Shown here piece after piece: positions 1 through 5,614 of a stretch of DNA of 9,684 nt; the first letter of the stretch is position 1; every line of letters begins with the position of its first letter. The notes below the pieces were generated by a model that had not been told where the DNA came from, made no database searches, and saw only the letters and a list, made by a program, of their open reading frames with translations. A program made the translations under genes and the position numbers. Origin of the DNA: Gemmatimonadaceae bacterium. Lineage in GTDB: Bacteria; Gemmatimonadota; Gemmatimonadetes; Gemmatimonadales; Gemmatimonadaceae. The stretch spans positions 1 to 9,684 of the forward strand of contig JADGGM010000060.1 of NCBI GenBank assembly GCA_019689955.1, given 5' to 3'.

Positions 1-1463
1 CGCTCGAAGAGGCCGAGCGCATGGTCGCCGAGGCCTCGGAAGCCTCTGCCGTCGCGCAGCAGACACTTCGCCAGGCCGGCGAGGTGCGCGACGAGACGGA
101 CCGCCGGTGCAAGCGCGCCGAGCGCGAGCTGGCCAACGTCGAAGCGCTGGCCGCTAAGCGCGCCGCGCGCCACGACGAGCTGGCCGCGCGCATCGCCGAG
201 CTCGAGACCGCGCGCCAGTCGCTCGCCGAGACGCTCGCCGCGCGCGAGGCCGAGCACGCCGCGAGCGGCGCGCGCCTCGCCGAAGTGGAGCAGTTGCAGG
301 AGGCCGCGCGCGAGGAACGCACGCGCTGGCACGTCGAGCAAGCGCAGGCGCAGGCCCGGCTGCAGGTGGCCGTGGACCGCGAGCAGCGCCTGGAGGCCGA
401 GGTCGCCGCCGCGAGCTCGCGGCTCGAGGCGCTCATGGCCGAGCTGAGCGACATCGCCCAGGCCGACAGCGTGCTCGCGCAGCACATGGCCGAGTGGCGG
501 ATGGACCTCGAGGCCCGCCACGCCACCCTCGGCGACACCACCGCGCGGCTCCAGGAAGCCGAGGCGGCCGTGGCCAGCGCGGACCAGTTGCTCGAGGAAG
601 CCGAGCACGTGCTCGCCGAGAGCCGGCGCCACGCCACGCAGCTCGCCGACGACCTCCACCACGCCGAGCTCCGCTACTCCGAGCTCTCCGGGCGCCGCAC
701 CGCCATCCGCGAGCGCCTCGAGGCCGAGTGGCGCCGCCCGCTCGACGAGATGCTCGCCACCCTCGAGCTCCTCCCCGACGACGATGACACCCTCCGCGCC
801 GAGCTCACCGCGTTGCGCGAAGAGCTGGAGTCGATCGGCCCCGTGAACCCGTTGGCGATCGAGGAGCACGAGGAAGAAGTCAAGCGCCTCGAGTTCCTCA
901 CCAACCAGCGCACGGACCTCATCGAGGCCAAGACCTCGCTGCAGCAGGCCATCCGCGAGATCGACACCACCGCGCGGGAGCTCTTCCTGACCACCTTCAA
1001 TCAGGTGCGGGAGAACTTCCGGCAGATCTTCATGACGCTCTTCGGCGGGGGGGAGTGCGACATCCGCCTCGAGAACCCCGAGGCGCCGCTCGACTGTGAC
1101 ATCGAGATCCACGCCTCGCCGCGCGGGAAGCGCACGCAGCGCATCCACCTCCTGTCGAGCGGCGAGCGTGCGCTGGTGGCGCTCTCGCTCCTCTTCGGGA
1201 TCTTCCTCACCAAACCGAGCCCCTTCTGCCTCCTGGACGAGGTCGACGCACCGCTCGACGACCAGAACGTCGGCCGCTTCGTGCGCATGCTCAACCAGTT
1301 CAAGACGCGGACACAGTTCATCGTGATCACCCACAACCCGCGGACCACCACCGAGGCGGCCGACGCCGTGTACGGCGTCACGATGCAGGAGCCCGGGGTG
1401 TCGTCGTTCGTGAGCGTGCGGATGAAGGGGATGGCCGTGGAGGGCGCGCTCGCCAACGCGTGA
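1..1463 (+). CDS. smc: Chromosome partition protein Smc, C-terminal part (5' end outside window)
   Basis: Partial gene, read in frame from base 3 (486 residues visible); the start, N-terminal ATPase half, first coiled coil and probably the hinge lie upstream. Smc is the ATPase core of bacterial condensin, which compacts and segregates the chromosome with ScpA/ScpB. Residues 1 to about 275 are charged Ala/Glu/Arg-rich heptads without prolines, a long coiled coil. GPVNP (279-283) and the following helix lead to the ATPase head. The head shows the ABC signature as LLSSGERAL (around 383-391), Walker B PFCLLDEVDAPLDD with D412-E413, and the switch region ITHNPRTTTEAADAVYGVTM, all in family order and spacing. 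The signature reads LSSGE rather than the usual LSGGE. The gene ends in TGA, ten bases before the next ATG, so it probably leads an operon with the hydrolase and aroF. Identification is near certain. Confidence 0.97.
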   Translation, partial: LEEAERMVAEASEASAVAQQTLRQAGEVRDETDRRCKRAERELANVEALAAKRAARHDELAARIAELETARQSLAETLAAREAEHAASGARLAEVEQLQEAAREERTRWHVEQAQAQARLQVAVDREQRLEAEVAAASSRLEALMAELSDIAQADSVLAQHMAEWRMDLEARHATLGDTTARLQEAEAAVASADQLLEEAEHVLAESRRHATQLADDLHHAELRYSELSGRRTAIRERLEAEWRRPLDEMLATLELLPDDDDTLRAELTALREELESIGPVNPLAIEEHEEEVKRLEFLTNQRTDLIEAKTSLQQAIREIDTTARELFLTTFNQVRENFRQIFMTLFGGGECDIRLENPEAPLDCDIEIHASPRGKRTQRIHLLSSGERALVALSLLFGIFLTKPSPFCLLDEVDAPLDDQNVGRFVRMLNQFKTRTQFIVITHNPRTTTEAADAVYGVTMQEPGVSSFVSVRMKGMAVEGALANA

Positions 1464-1473
1464 GCCCACGGCC

Positions 1474-2241
1474 ATGCGCCTCACCACCATCGGCACGGGG
1501 ACGGCCGCGCCGTCGGCCACGCGCGTGAGCGCCGGCCACCTCGTGGACGCCGGTGGGGTGCGGCTCCTCATGGACTGCGGGAGCGGCGTCGTGCACCGCA
1601 TGGCCGCGCTCGGGATCGACTGGATGGGGATCACCCACGTGGCCCTCACGCACTTCGACGCCGACCACGTGAGCGACCTCCCGACGCTCCTCATCGCCTG
1701 GCGGTGGGGAGCGCTCCCCGCGCGCACGGCCCCGGTGGAGCTCATCGGGCCACCGGGGACGCAGGCGCTCCTGGAAAAGCTCGGAGCGCTCTTCGGGCGG
1801 CACGTGGCCGCGCCGGAGTACCCGTTCACCCTGCGCGAGCTCGCCGCGGGCGCCCAGCTCCCCCTCGGCCACGGGGTGACGCTCGAAGCGCGGAAGGTTC
1901 CGCACACCGAGGAGAGCATCGCATATTGTGTAAGGCACGGGACGCGCCGGGTCGTCTACACGGGCGACACGGGGCCCGACCCGTCGCTCGCGGCGTGGGC
2001 GCGCGGTGCCGACGTGCTCCTCGCCGAGTGCTCGCTCCCCGATGCCATGGGGATCCGGTCGCACCTCACGCCGCGGCAGTGCGCGGAGCTGGCGGCCGCC
2101 GCCGAGCCGCGGCACCTGGTGCTGACACATTTCTATCCACCCGTCGAGTCCGAGGACATCCGCGGGATCATCGCGGAGCGCTTTCCCGGCCCGGTGACGC
2201 TGGCTGCAGACGGGTGGACCATCGAGATCGAGGACAACTGA
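1474..2241 (+). CDS. MBL-fold metal-dependent hydrolase (RNase Z / PhnP-like)
   Basis: 255-residue cytoplasmic protein without signal peptide. It opens with [13 protein letters not shown], the first strand of RNase Z/PhnP-type metallo-beta-lactamase proteins, which supports the ATG at 1474. Metal-site residues are in order: T-H60-F-D62-A-D64-H65 (motif 2), H144 in [11 protein letters not shown]165 in [10 protein letters not shown]197 in SHLTP and H219 in LVLTHFYP. In motif 2 the usual HxHxDH is HxDxDH, so the second histidine is aspartate. The family hydrolyses phosphodiesters, including tRNA 3' trailers (RNase Z) and cyclic phosphates (PhnP), but also other substrates. At 255 residues, without an obvious RNase Z exosite arm, I cannot name the substrate. 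The H197 SHLTP segment resembles the RNase Z/PhnP HxT region. Ten bases separate it from smc and its stop shares one base with the aroF start, so co-transcription is likely. Confidence 0.9.
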   Translation: MRLTTIGTGTAAPSATRVSAGHLVDAGGVRLLMDCGSGVVHRMAALGIDWMGITHVALTHFDADHVSDLPTLLIAWRWGALPARTAPVELIGPPGTQALLEKLGALFGRHVAAPEYPFTLRELAAGAQLPLGHGVTLEARKVPHTEESIAYCVRHGTRRVVYTGDTGPDPSLAAWARGADVLLAECSLPDAMGIRSHLTPRQCAELAAAAEPRHLVLTHFYPPVESEDIRGIIAERFPGPVTLAADGWTIEIEDN

Positions 2242-3293
2242 TGCTCGTCGTGATGAAGCACGGCGCCTCGCAGGCCGAGATCGACGCCGTGGTGGAAGTG
2301 ATCGAGGAGATGGGTTACGAGGCGCGCCCCATGCCCGGCGCGCAGCGCACGGCCGTGGGGCTCGTGGGGAACGACGGCCGCGTGGATTCCTCGCGCATCG
2401 AAGCGCTCGCGGGGGTCGCGCAGGTGATCCACGTCACGCAGCCGTACAAGCAGGTCTCGCGAGAGTGGCGCCCCGAGAACACCGTCGTCACGATCGCGCC
2501 GGGGGTGCACGTGGGGGGGAACGAGGTCGTCCTCATGGCCGGCCCGTGCTCGGTGGAATCGGAGGAGCAGATCCTGGCCGCGGCGCGCGCGGTGCGGGCC
2601 GCCGGGGCGGCGTGCCTGCGCGGGGGCGCGTTCAAGCCCCGCAGCTCGCCGTACGCGTTCCAGGGGCTCGGCAAGCGTGGGCTCGAGCTGCTCGCCCTCG
2701 CGCGTCAGGAAACGGGGCTCGCGGTCGTCACCGAAGCGATGGACGAGAGCGGGGCCGAGCTCGTGGCCGAGTACGCCGACTGCATCCAGATCGGCGCACG
2801 CAACATGCAGAACTATTCCCTGCTCCGCTTCGTCGGCGGGCTCGGGAAGCCCGTGCTCCTCAAGCGCGGGATGGCCGCGACGATCAGCGACCTCCTGCTC
2901 AGCGCCGAGTACATCCTCGCCGCCGGGAACCCCAACGTCATCCTGTGCGAGCGCGGCGTGCGCACCTTCGACACCGCCGCCCGCAACATGTTCGACCTGA
3001 CGGCCATCCCGATCGTCCAGGGACTCTCCCACCTCCCCATCGTCGCCGACCCGAGCCACGGCACCGGGATCCGCGACAAGGTGACCCCGATGGCGCGCGC
3101 CGCCGTGGCCGCGGGGGCGCACGGGATCCTCGTCGAGGTGCACCCGAACCCCGAGCGCGCGCTGTCGGATGGGGCACAGTCGTTGTACCCGGAGCAGTTC
3201 GCGCAGCTCGTGCAGGAGCTGCGGGCGATCGCGGCCGCGATCGGCCGGACCCTCACCCCCGCGCCGGGGACCGTGCCCGTGGCGGTGGGGTAG
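2241..3293 (+). CDS. aroF: 3-deoxy-7-phosphoheptulonate (DAHP) synthase, type I-beta with N-terminal regulatory domain
   Basis: Condenses phosphoenolpyruvate and erythrose 4-phosphate to DAHP, the first step of the shikimate pathway. The 350 residues read like the Thermotoga maritima-type enzyme. Residues 1 to about 70 form a ferredoxin-like domain ([10 protein letters not shown]...), which in that family binds aromatic amino acids and confers feedback inhibition. The (beta/alpha)8 barrel follows: MAGPCSVES with metal-site C103, [44 protein letters not shown] with H273, and [14 protein letters not shown] with E299 and D310. All four expected metal ligands are present. The ATG at 2241 is chosen because it begins the regulatory domain exactly and overlaps the upstream TGA as TGATG; the open frame continues further upstream but is antiparallel to nothing known and lies over the hydrolase gene. 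The C-terminus has a short Pro/Val-rich tail of about 14 residues. Tyr/Phe feedback is inferred from the family. Confidence 0.97.
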   Translation: MLVVMKHGASQAEIDAVVEVIEEMGYEARPMPGAQRTAVGLVGNDGRVDSSRIEALAGVAQVIHVTQPYKQVSREWRPENTVVTIAPGVHVGGNEVVLMAGPCSVESEEQILAAARAVRAAGAACLRGGAFKPRSSPYAFQGLGKRGLELLALARQETGLAVVTEAMDESGAELVAEYADCIQIGARNMQNYSLLRFVGGLGKPVLLKRGMAATISDLLLSAEYILAAGNPNVILCERGVRTFDTAARNMFDLTAIPIVQGLSHLPIVADPSHGTGIRDKVTPMARAAVAAGAHGILVEVHPNPERALSDGAQSLYPEQFAQLVQELRAIAAAIGRTLTPAPGTVPVAVG

Positions 3294-3313
3294 GACAGAC
3301 GGCCGGCCGCGCG

Positions 3314-3330
3314 CGCCGCGGGCCGCGGCG
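3314..3330 (+). other. GC-only hairpin between aroF and the lolA-like gene
   Basis: Perfect 7-bp stem CGCCGCG / CGCGGCG with a GGC loop, about 20 bases after the aroF stop. There is no following T-run, so it is not a classical intrinsic terminator. In DNA this GC-rich such a stem can arise by chance. It might slow or partly end transcription, or stabilise the aroF mRNA 3' end. The rest of the 71-bp gap holds only the lolA ribosome binding site. Confidence 0.3.
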
Positions 3331-3355
3331 GGGCCGGCGTCGGACCCCGAACCGT

Positions 3356-3359
3356 GGAG
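3356..3359 (+). promoter_or_regulatory. Ribosome binding site of the lolA-like gene
   Basis: GGAG five bases before the ATG at 3365. It decides the start: the open frame extends far upstream over aroF, but only this ATG has a Shine-Dalgarno sequence and is followed directly by a signal peptide. Confidence 0.7.
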
Positions 3360-3364
3360 CTCGC

Positions 3365-4033
3365 ATGCGTGCACGCTCTGCCGCGCTCGTCGCGGCCGCC
3401 GTCCTCACCCTCCCTCTCCCCCTCGCCCTCCGCGCGCAGTCGCCGGAGCGGATCGTCGATCGCGCCGTGAAAGCGTACGCCAAGGTCACCACCGTGCGCG
3501 CGACCTTCACGCAGACCGTCACCAACCCGCTCACGCAGAGCACCGTCAGCTCGCGCGGCGTCATGCAGCAGCGCATCCCGGGCTATCTCGCGGTCACCTT
3601 CACCGAGCCCAAGGGGGACCGGATCGTGGCCGACGGGAAGTCGGTGTGGGTCTACCTCCCGAGCACGAACCCCGGCCAGGTGATCAAGACCCCGCTGAGC
3701 GCCATCCCGGCCGGCGTCCCCGACGTGACCGCGTGGTTCCTCGACTCCCCCACGACGCGCTACCGGATGAGCGACGGCGGCACCGCGACCGTGGCCGGCC
3801 ACGCGACCCACGCCGTCGTGCTCGTCCCGCGCGACTCGACGCTCCCCTTCACCCGGGCGACCGTGTGGGTGGATGACGACGACGCGCTCATCCGCCAGTT
3901 CGAGACGGTCGACGCGAACGGCGTCACCCGCCACGTCACGATCACCGCGATCACCCCCAACGCGAAGCCCGACCCGGGCGCATTCACCTTCCACGTGCCC
4001 AAGGGTGTGAAGGTGTTCGAGCAGGGGGCGTGA
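3365..4033 (+). CDS. lolA: LolA-like outer-membrane lipoprotein carrier protein
   Basis: 222-residue exported protein. Residues 1-24 are a Sec signal peptide: MRAR, a hydrophobic Ala/Leu/Pro core, and LRA-QS as probable cleavage site. The mature part matches LolA: SPERIVDRAVKAYAKVTTVRATFTQTV (first helix and strand), a G-x-M-x-x-x-x-P-G-Y segment near 65-74, IVADGKSVWVYLP (87-99), NPGQVIKTPLS, and late strands ending TFHVPKGVKVFEQ. LolA takes outer-membrane lipoproteins from the LolCDE transporter across the periplasm to the outer membrane, so the cell should be diderm. In many bacteria lolA follows ftsK; here it follows aroF by 71 bp and has its own ribosome binding site, so it may be only loosely coupled to the upstream operon. 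The fold also occurs in other LolA-like carriers, so lipoprotein transport is likely but not proven. Confidence 0.88.
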   Translation: MRARSAALVAAAVLTLPLPLALRAQSPERIVDRAVKAYAKVTTVRATFTQTVTNPLTQSTVSSRGVMQQRIPGYLAVTFTEPKGDRIVADGKSVWVYLPSTNPGQVIKTPLSAIPAGVPDVTAWFLDSPTTRYRMSDGGTATVAGHATHAVVLVPRDSTLPFTRATVWVDDDDALIRQFETVDANGVTRHVTITAITPNAKPDPGAFTFHVPKGVKVFEQGA

Positions 4034-4147
4034 TCGCCCGCCCGTCGCGGTACGCGCGCGCGGCTGGGGCGGCGGTCTGAGAATCCTGCGGCCTCGCGAA
4101 CGTCTCATCGACACACGCCGCACCAACCACCGACTCCGAGGTCGCCA

Positions 4148-4726
4148 ATGGACGTGTACACCGTCGTGCTGTTCCTGCACCTGCTCGCCGTGGTCGCCGC
4201 CTTCGTGAGCGGCTCGATGATCCACCTCGGCCTCGCGCGGCTCCGGACGGCCACGCAGGTCGCCTCCGCCCGCGATGCCGCGCGCCTCGTCGCGCAGCAC
4301 GGGCCCCGGATGCCGCTCATCGGGCTCGCGCTCTTCGTGACCGGCGCGATCCTCACCCAGACGCACTGGACGTGGCGCGCACCGTGGGTGGTGCTCGCGA
4401 TCGTCGGGCTCGTCGTGCTCCAGGTCAACGGCGGCGCCGTGATCGGCCCGCGCCTCCGCGCAGCGGGGGAGCAGCTCGCCCGTTCGGCGGACGGCCCGCT
4501 GAGCGAGGCGGTGGCAACGCTGCTCCGTGACCCGGTGCTCGCCACCGTCGCGGGGATGCAAGGGTTCATCGCCGCGGGGGTGATGTTCATCATGATCACG
4601 AAGCCCGGGGCGGTCGGGGCGACGGCGGAGCTCCTCCTGGCGATGGCGATCGGTGTGGCACGCGGGGTGCCGGCGTGGCGCGCGGCGGCGCGGCCGGCCG
4701 CGGCGCAGGCCGACGCCGCGAGCTGA
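4148..4726 (+). CDS. Small multi-pass inner-membrane protein, DUF2269-like
   Basis: 192 residues of unknown function. Four clear membrane segments are visible: about 5-27 (VVLFLHLLAVVAAFVSGSMI), 53-71, 80-98 and 131-150, with a weaker fifth near 158-172, and a basic Ala-rich C-terminal tail. The first segment with an embedded histidine (FLHLLAVVAAF) and the general layout resemble DUF2269-type predicted membrane proteins, though I am not certain of the family. GAGG at 4138-4141, six bases before the ATG, supports the start. The 114-bp gap upstream (4034-4147) shows no convincing promoter or terminator to me, only a 5-bp stem around the lolA stop codon. The next gene on this strand is the antitoxin, 63 bp away with its own control region, so this is probably the last gene of the left block. 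Confidence 0.75.
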   Translation: MDVYTVVLFLHLLAVVAAFVSGSMIHLGLARLRTATQVASARDAARLVAQHGPRMPLIGLALFVTGAILTQTHWTWRAPWVVLAIVGLVVLQVNGGAVIGPRLRAAGEQLARSADGPLSEAVATLLRDPVLATVAGMQGFIAAGVMFIMITKPGAVGATAELLLAMAIGVARGVPAWRAAARPAAAQADAAS

Positions 4727-4734
4727 CGACGCGC

Positions 4735-4763
4735 TTGCCCTGCGTTCGTGACCATTGTAACAT
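4735..4763 (+). promoter_or_regulatory. Candidate sigma70-type promoter of the toxin-antitoxin operon
   Basis: A -35-like TTGCCC (4735-4740) and a -10-like TAACAT (4758-4763) are 17 bases apart, each matching four of six consensus positions. The predicted start near 4770 would leave a leader of about 20 bases ending in a strong Shine-Dalgarno. The stretch is visibly AT-richer than its surroundings. The call rests on spacing and position; the matches are moderate. Confidence 0.4.
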
Positions 4764-4779
4764 GACCATGGTCATCGTA
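4749..4779. promoter_or_regulatory. Candidate antitoxin operator: 14-bp palindrome with TGACCAT half-sites
   Basis: ATGACCATGGTCAT (4762-4775) is a perfect 14-bp palindrome, and after two mismatched positions the flanks TA/TA (4758-4759 and 4778-4779) are symmetric again. The half-site TGACCAT occurs at 4749-4755 and 4763-4769 in direct orientation and as ATGGTCA at 4768-4774. The cluster covers the predicted -10 region and transcription start, just ahead of the antitoxin gene. Phd/YefM antitoxins are known to bind palindromes in their own promoters and repress them, with the toxin as co-repressor. That this is the binding site is inferred from symmetry and place. Confidence 0.5.
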
Positions 4780-4780
4780 T

Positions 4781-4786
4781 GGAGGG
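4781..4786 (+). promoter_or_regulatory. Ribosome binding site of the antitoxin gene
   Basis: GGAGGG three bases before the ATG at 4790. It is the strongest Shine-Dalgarno sequence I noticed in the window, although closer to the start than usual. The toxin start has only a weak GGGA, which fits the usual need for more antitoxin than toxin. Confidence 0.7.
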
Positions 4787-4789
4787 CAC

Positions 4790-5086
4790 ATGGCCAGGAA
4801 GAAGGGAGGGCCGCACGCGACCGCCGTTCCGCCGGCGCGCACCGTTGGAGCCGGAGAGTTCAAGGCGACGTGCCTGGAGCTCATGGACGAAGTGAAGGAG
4901 CGGCACGTGGAAGTGGTGATCACGAAGCGGGGGACGCCGGTAGCCAAGCTGGCGCCGGTGGACACCACGCCGCCGAGCCCGTTCGGATTTCTCAAAGGCA
5001 CGGTCCTCGCCGACGTCGACCTGGTCGGCCCGGAACACGATGCGTGGGCGGAATCGGATACCGATCCGCTGAACGACGACCGCTGA
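4790..5086 (+). CDS. Type II toxin-antitoxin system antitoxin, Phd/YefM family
   Basis: 98-residue protein that should neutralise the PIN toxin encoded immediately downstream and repress the operon. The Phd/YefM fold is seen in VGAGEFKATCLELMDEV (19-35), then EVVITKRGTPVAKLAPVD (41-58), the strand-turn-strand core of the DNA-binding dimer. The C-terminal part, GFLKGTVLADVDLVGPEHDAW (66-86) and an acidic tail, is of the kind that wraps the toxin and is disordered when free. The first 17 residues are a basic extension (MARKK...) before the canonical N-terminus; the strong ribosome binding site just ahead supports this ATG. Thirteen bases separate its stop from the toxin start. PIN toxins are paired with several antitoxin types; the Phd-like partner here is clear from sequence. 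The exact subfamily is not assigned. Confidence 0.92.
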   Translation: MARKKGGPHATAVPPARTVGAGEFKATCLELMDEVKERHVEVVITKRGTPVAKLAPVDTTPPSPFGFLKGTVLADVDLVGPEHDAWAESDTDPLNDDR

Positions 5087-5099
5087 TCGGGACTTCTTC

Positions 5100-5606
5100 G
5101 TGCCCCCCAAGCGCCGGCGTCGCAGGGTCGTCCGAGAGCGAGCAAGCCAGTTGTGGAAACCCGAGGAGCGGCCCGATTACGACGGGCCGCTCCTGCTCGA
5201 CACGCACGTATGGATCTGGATGCTCGAGGGGGACCGGAGCCGCATCGCGAGAGCGGCCATCCCGCTCATCGAGCGTGCGGCAGCCGCCGGGGTGCTTCTG
5301 GTGTGCGACATCTCGTTCTGGGAAGTCGGCATCAAGGCCGCGAAACGGAAGCTGACGCTCTCGATGGACGCGCCGATCTGGCTTCGGCGTGCCGAACGCG
5401 CGCCGGGCGTCGCCTACATCCCAATCGACCGGACCCTCCTCCTCCACAGCACGCGGCTCCCCGGCGCCATGCACGGAGATCCCGCAGACCGGATGCTCGT
5501 CGCCGCAGCTCAGCTCCATGCGGCGCCGCTCGTCACCGTGGACAAGGGGATCATCGGCTACGCAGCGGCACACCATGGTGTGCCGGTGTGCGACGTTCGC
5601 CCCTGA
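5100..5606 (+). CDS. vapC: PIN-domain RNase toxin, VapC family
   Basis: 168-residue type II toxin, a Mg-dependent endoribonuclease family that cleaves tRNA or rRNA and stops translation until antitoxin binds. The PIN core begins at LLLDTHVWIW with D34. E75 in ISFWEVGIKA, D130 in GDPADRMLVAAA and D148 in LVTVDKGI complete the expected acidic metal site, so the toxin looks intact. The start is a GTG with a weak GGGA seven bases upstream; the only other in-frame choice before the core is TTG at 5151. From the GTG there is a 30-residue N-terminal extension containing KRRRRRVVRER, longer and more basic than usual VapC proteins, which begin near the LLLDTH motif. Two inverted repeats lie inside the gene (5164-5194 and 5566-5585). 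Its stop lies 8 nt from the stop of the opposing operon. Functional class is confident; the start is less so. Confidence 0.92.
   Translation: MPPKRRRRRVVRERASQLWKPEERPDYDGPLLLDTHVWIWMLEGDRSRIARAAIPLIERAAAAGVLLVCDISFWEVGIKAAKRKLTLSMDAPIWLRRAERAPGVAYIPIDRTLLLHSTRLPGAMHGDPADRMLVAAAQLHAAPLVTVDKGIIGYAAAHHGVPVCDVRP
5164..5194 (+). repeat. 12-bp perfect inverted repeat (hairpin) in the toxin 5' coding region
   Basis: AGGAGCGGCCCG (5164-5175) and CGGGCCGCTCCT (5183-5194) are exact reverse complements around a 7-nt loop, ATTACGA. In the mRNA this is a very stable GC-rich hairpin about 65 nt after the GTG start, just before the first PIN motif. No T-run follows. A role in limiting toxin translation or in attenuation between antitoxin and toxin is possible but unproven. 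Confidence 0.6.
5566..5585. repeat. Perfect 20-bp palindrome at the 3' end of the toxin gene
   Basis: CGGCACACCATGGTGTGCCG reads the same on both strands. As RNA it can fold into an 8-bp stem with a CATG loop. It ends 19 bases before the toxin stop codon and lies about 30 bases past the stop of the converging minus-strand operon. Its centre ACCATGGT is shared with the operator palindrome upstream of the antitoxin. It could be a second protein site, a bidirectional RNA hairpin, or coincidence with the codons for AHHGVP. Confidence 0.6.
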
Positions 5607-5614
5607 TCGCGGGC

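Noticed and set aside
1704..2240. N-terminal extension of DAHP synthase by about 179 residues
   Set aside because: The extension is an Arg/Gly-rich out-of-frame reading of the hydrolase gene; the family N-terminus begins exactly at the ATG at 2241.
3294..3364. Intrinsic terminator after aroF
   Set aside because: A GC hairpin exists (3314-3330) but no T-run follows; kept only as a low-confidence hairpin.
4034..4147. Promoter or small gene in the 114-bp gap before the membrane protein
   Set aside because: No convincing -35/-10 pair and no short open frame with a ribosome binding site other than the known start.
2813..4561. Open frame of 582 codons on the minus strand across aroF, lolA and the membrane protein
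   Set aside because: Low-complexity Arg/His/Gly composition, spans three genes with clear family motifs on the other strand.
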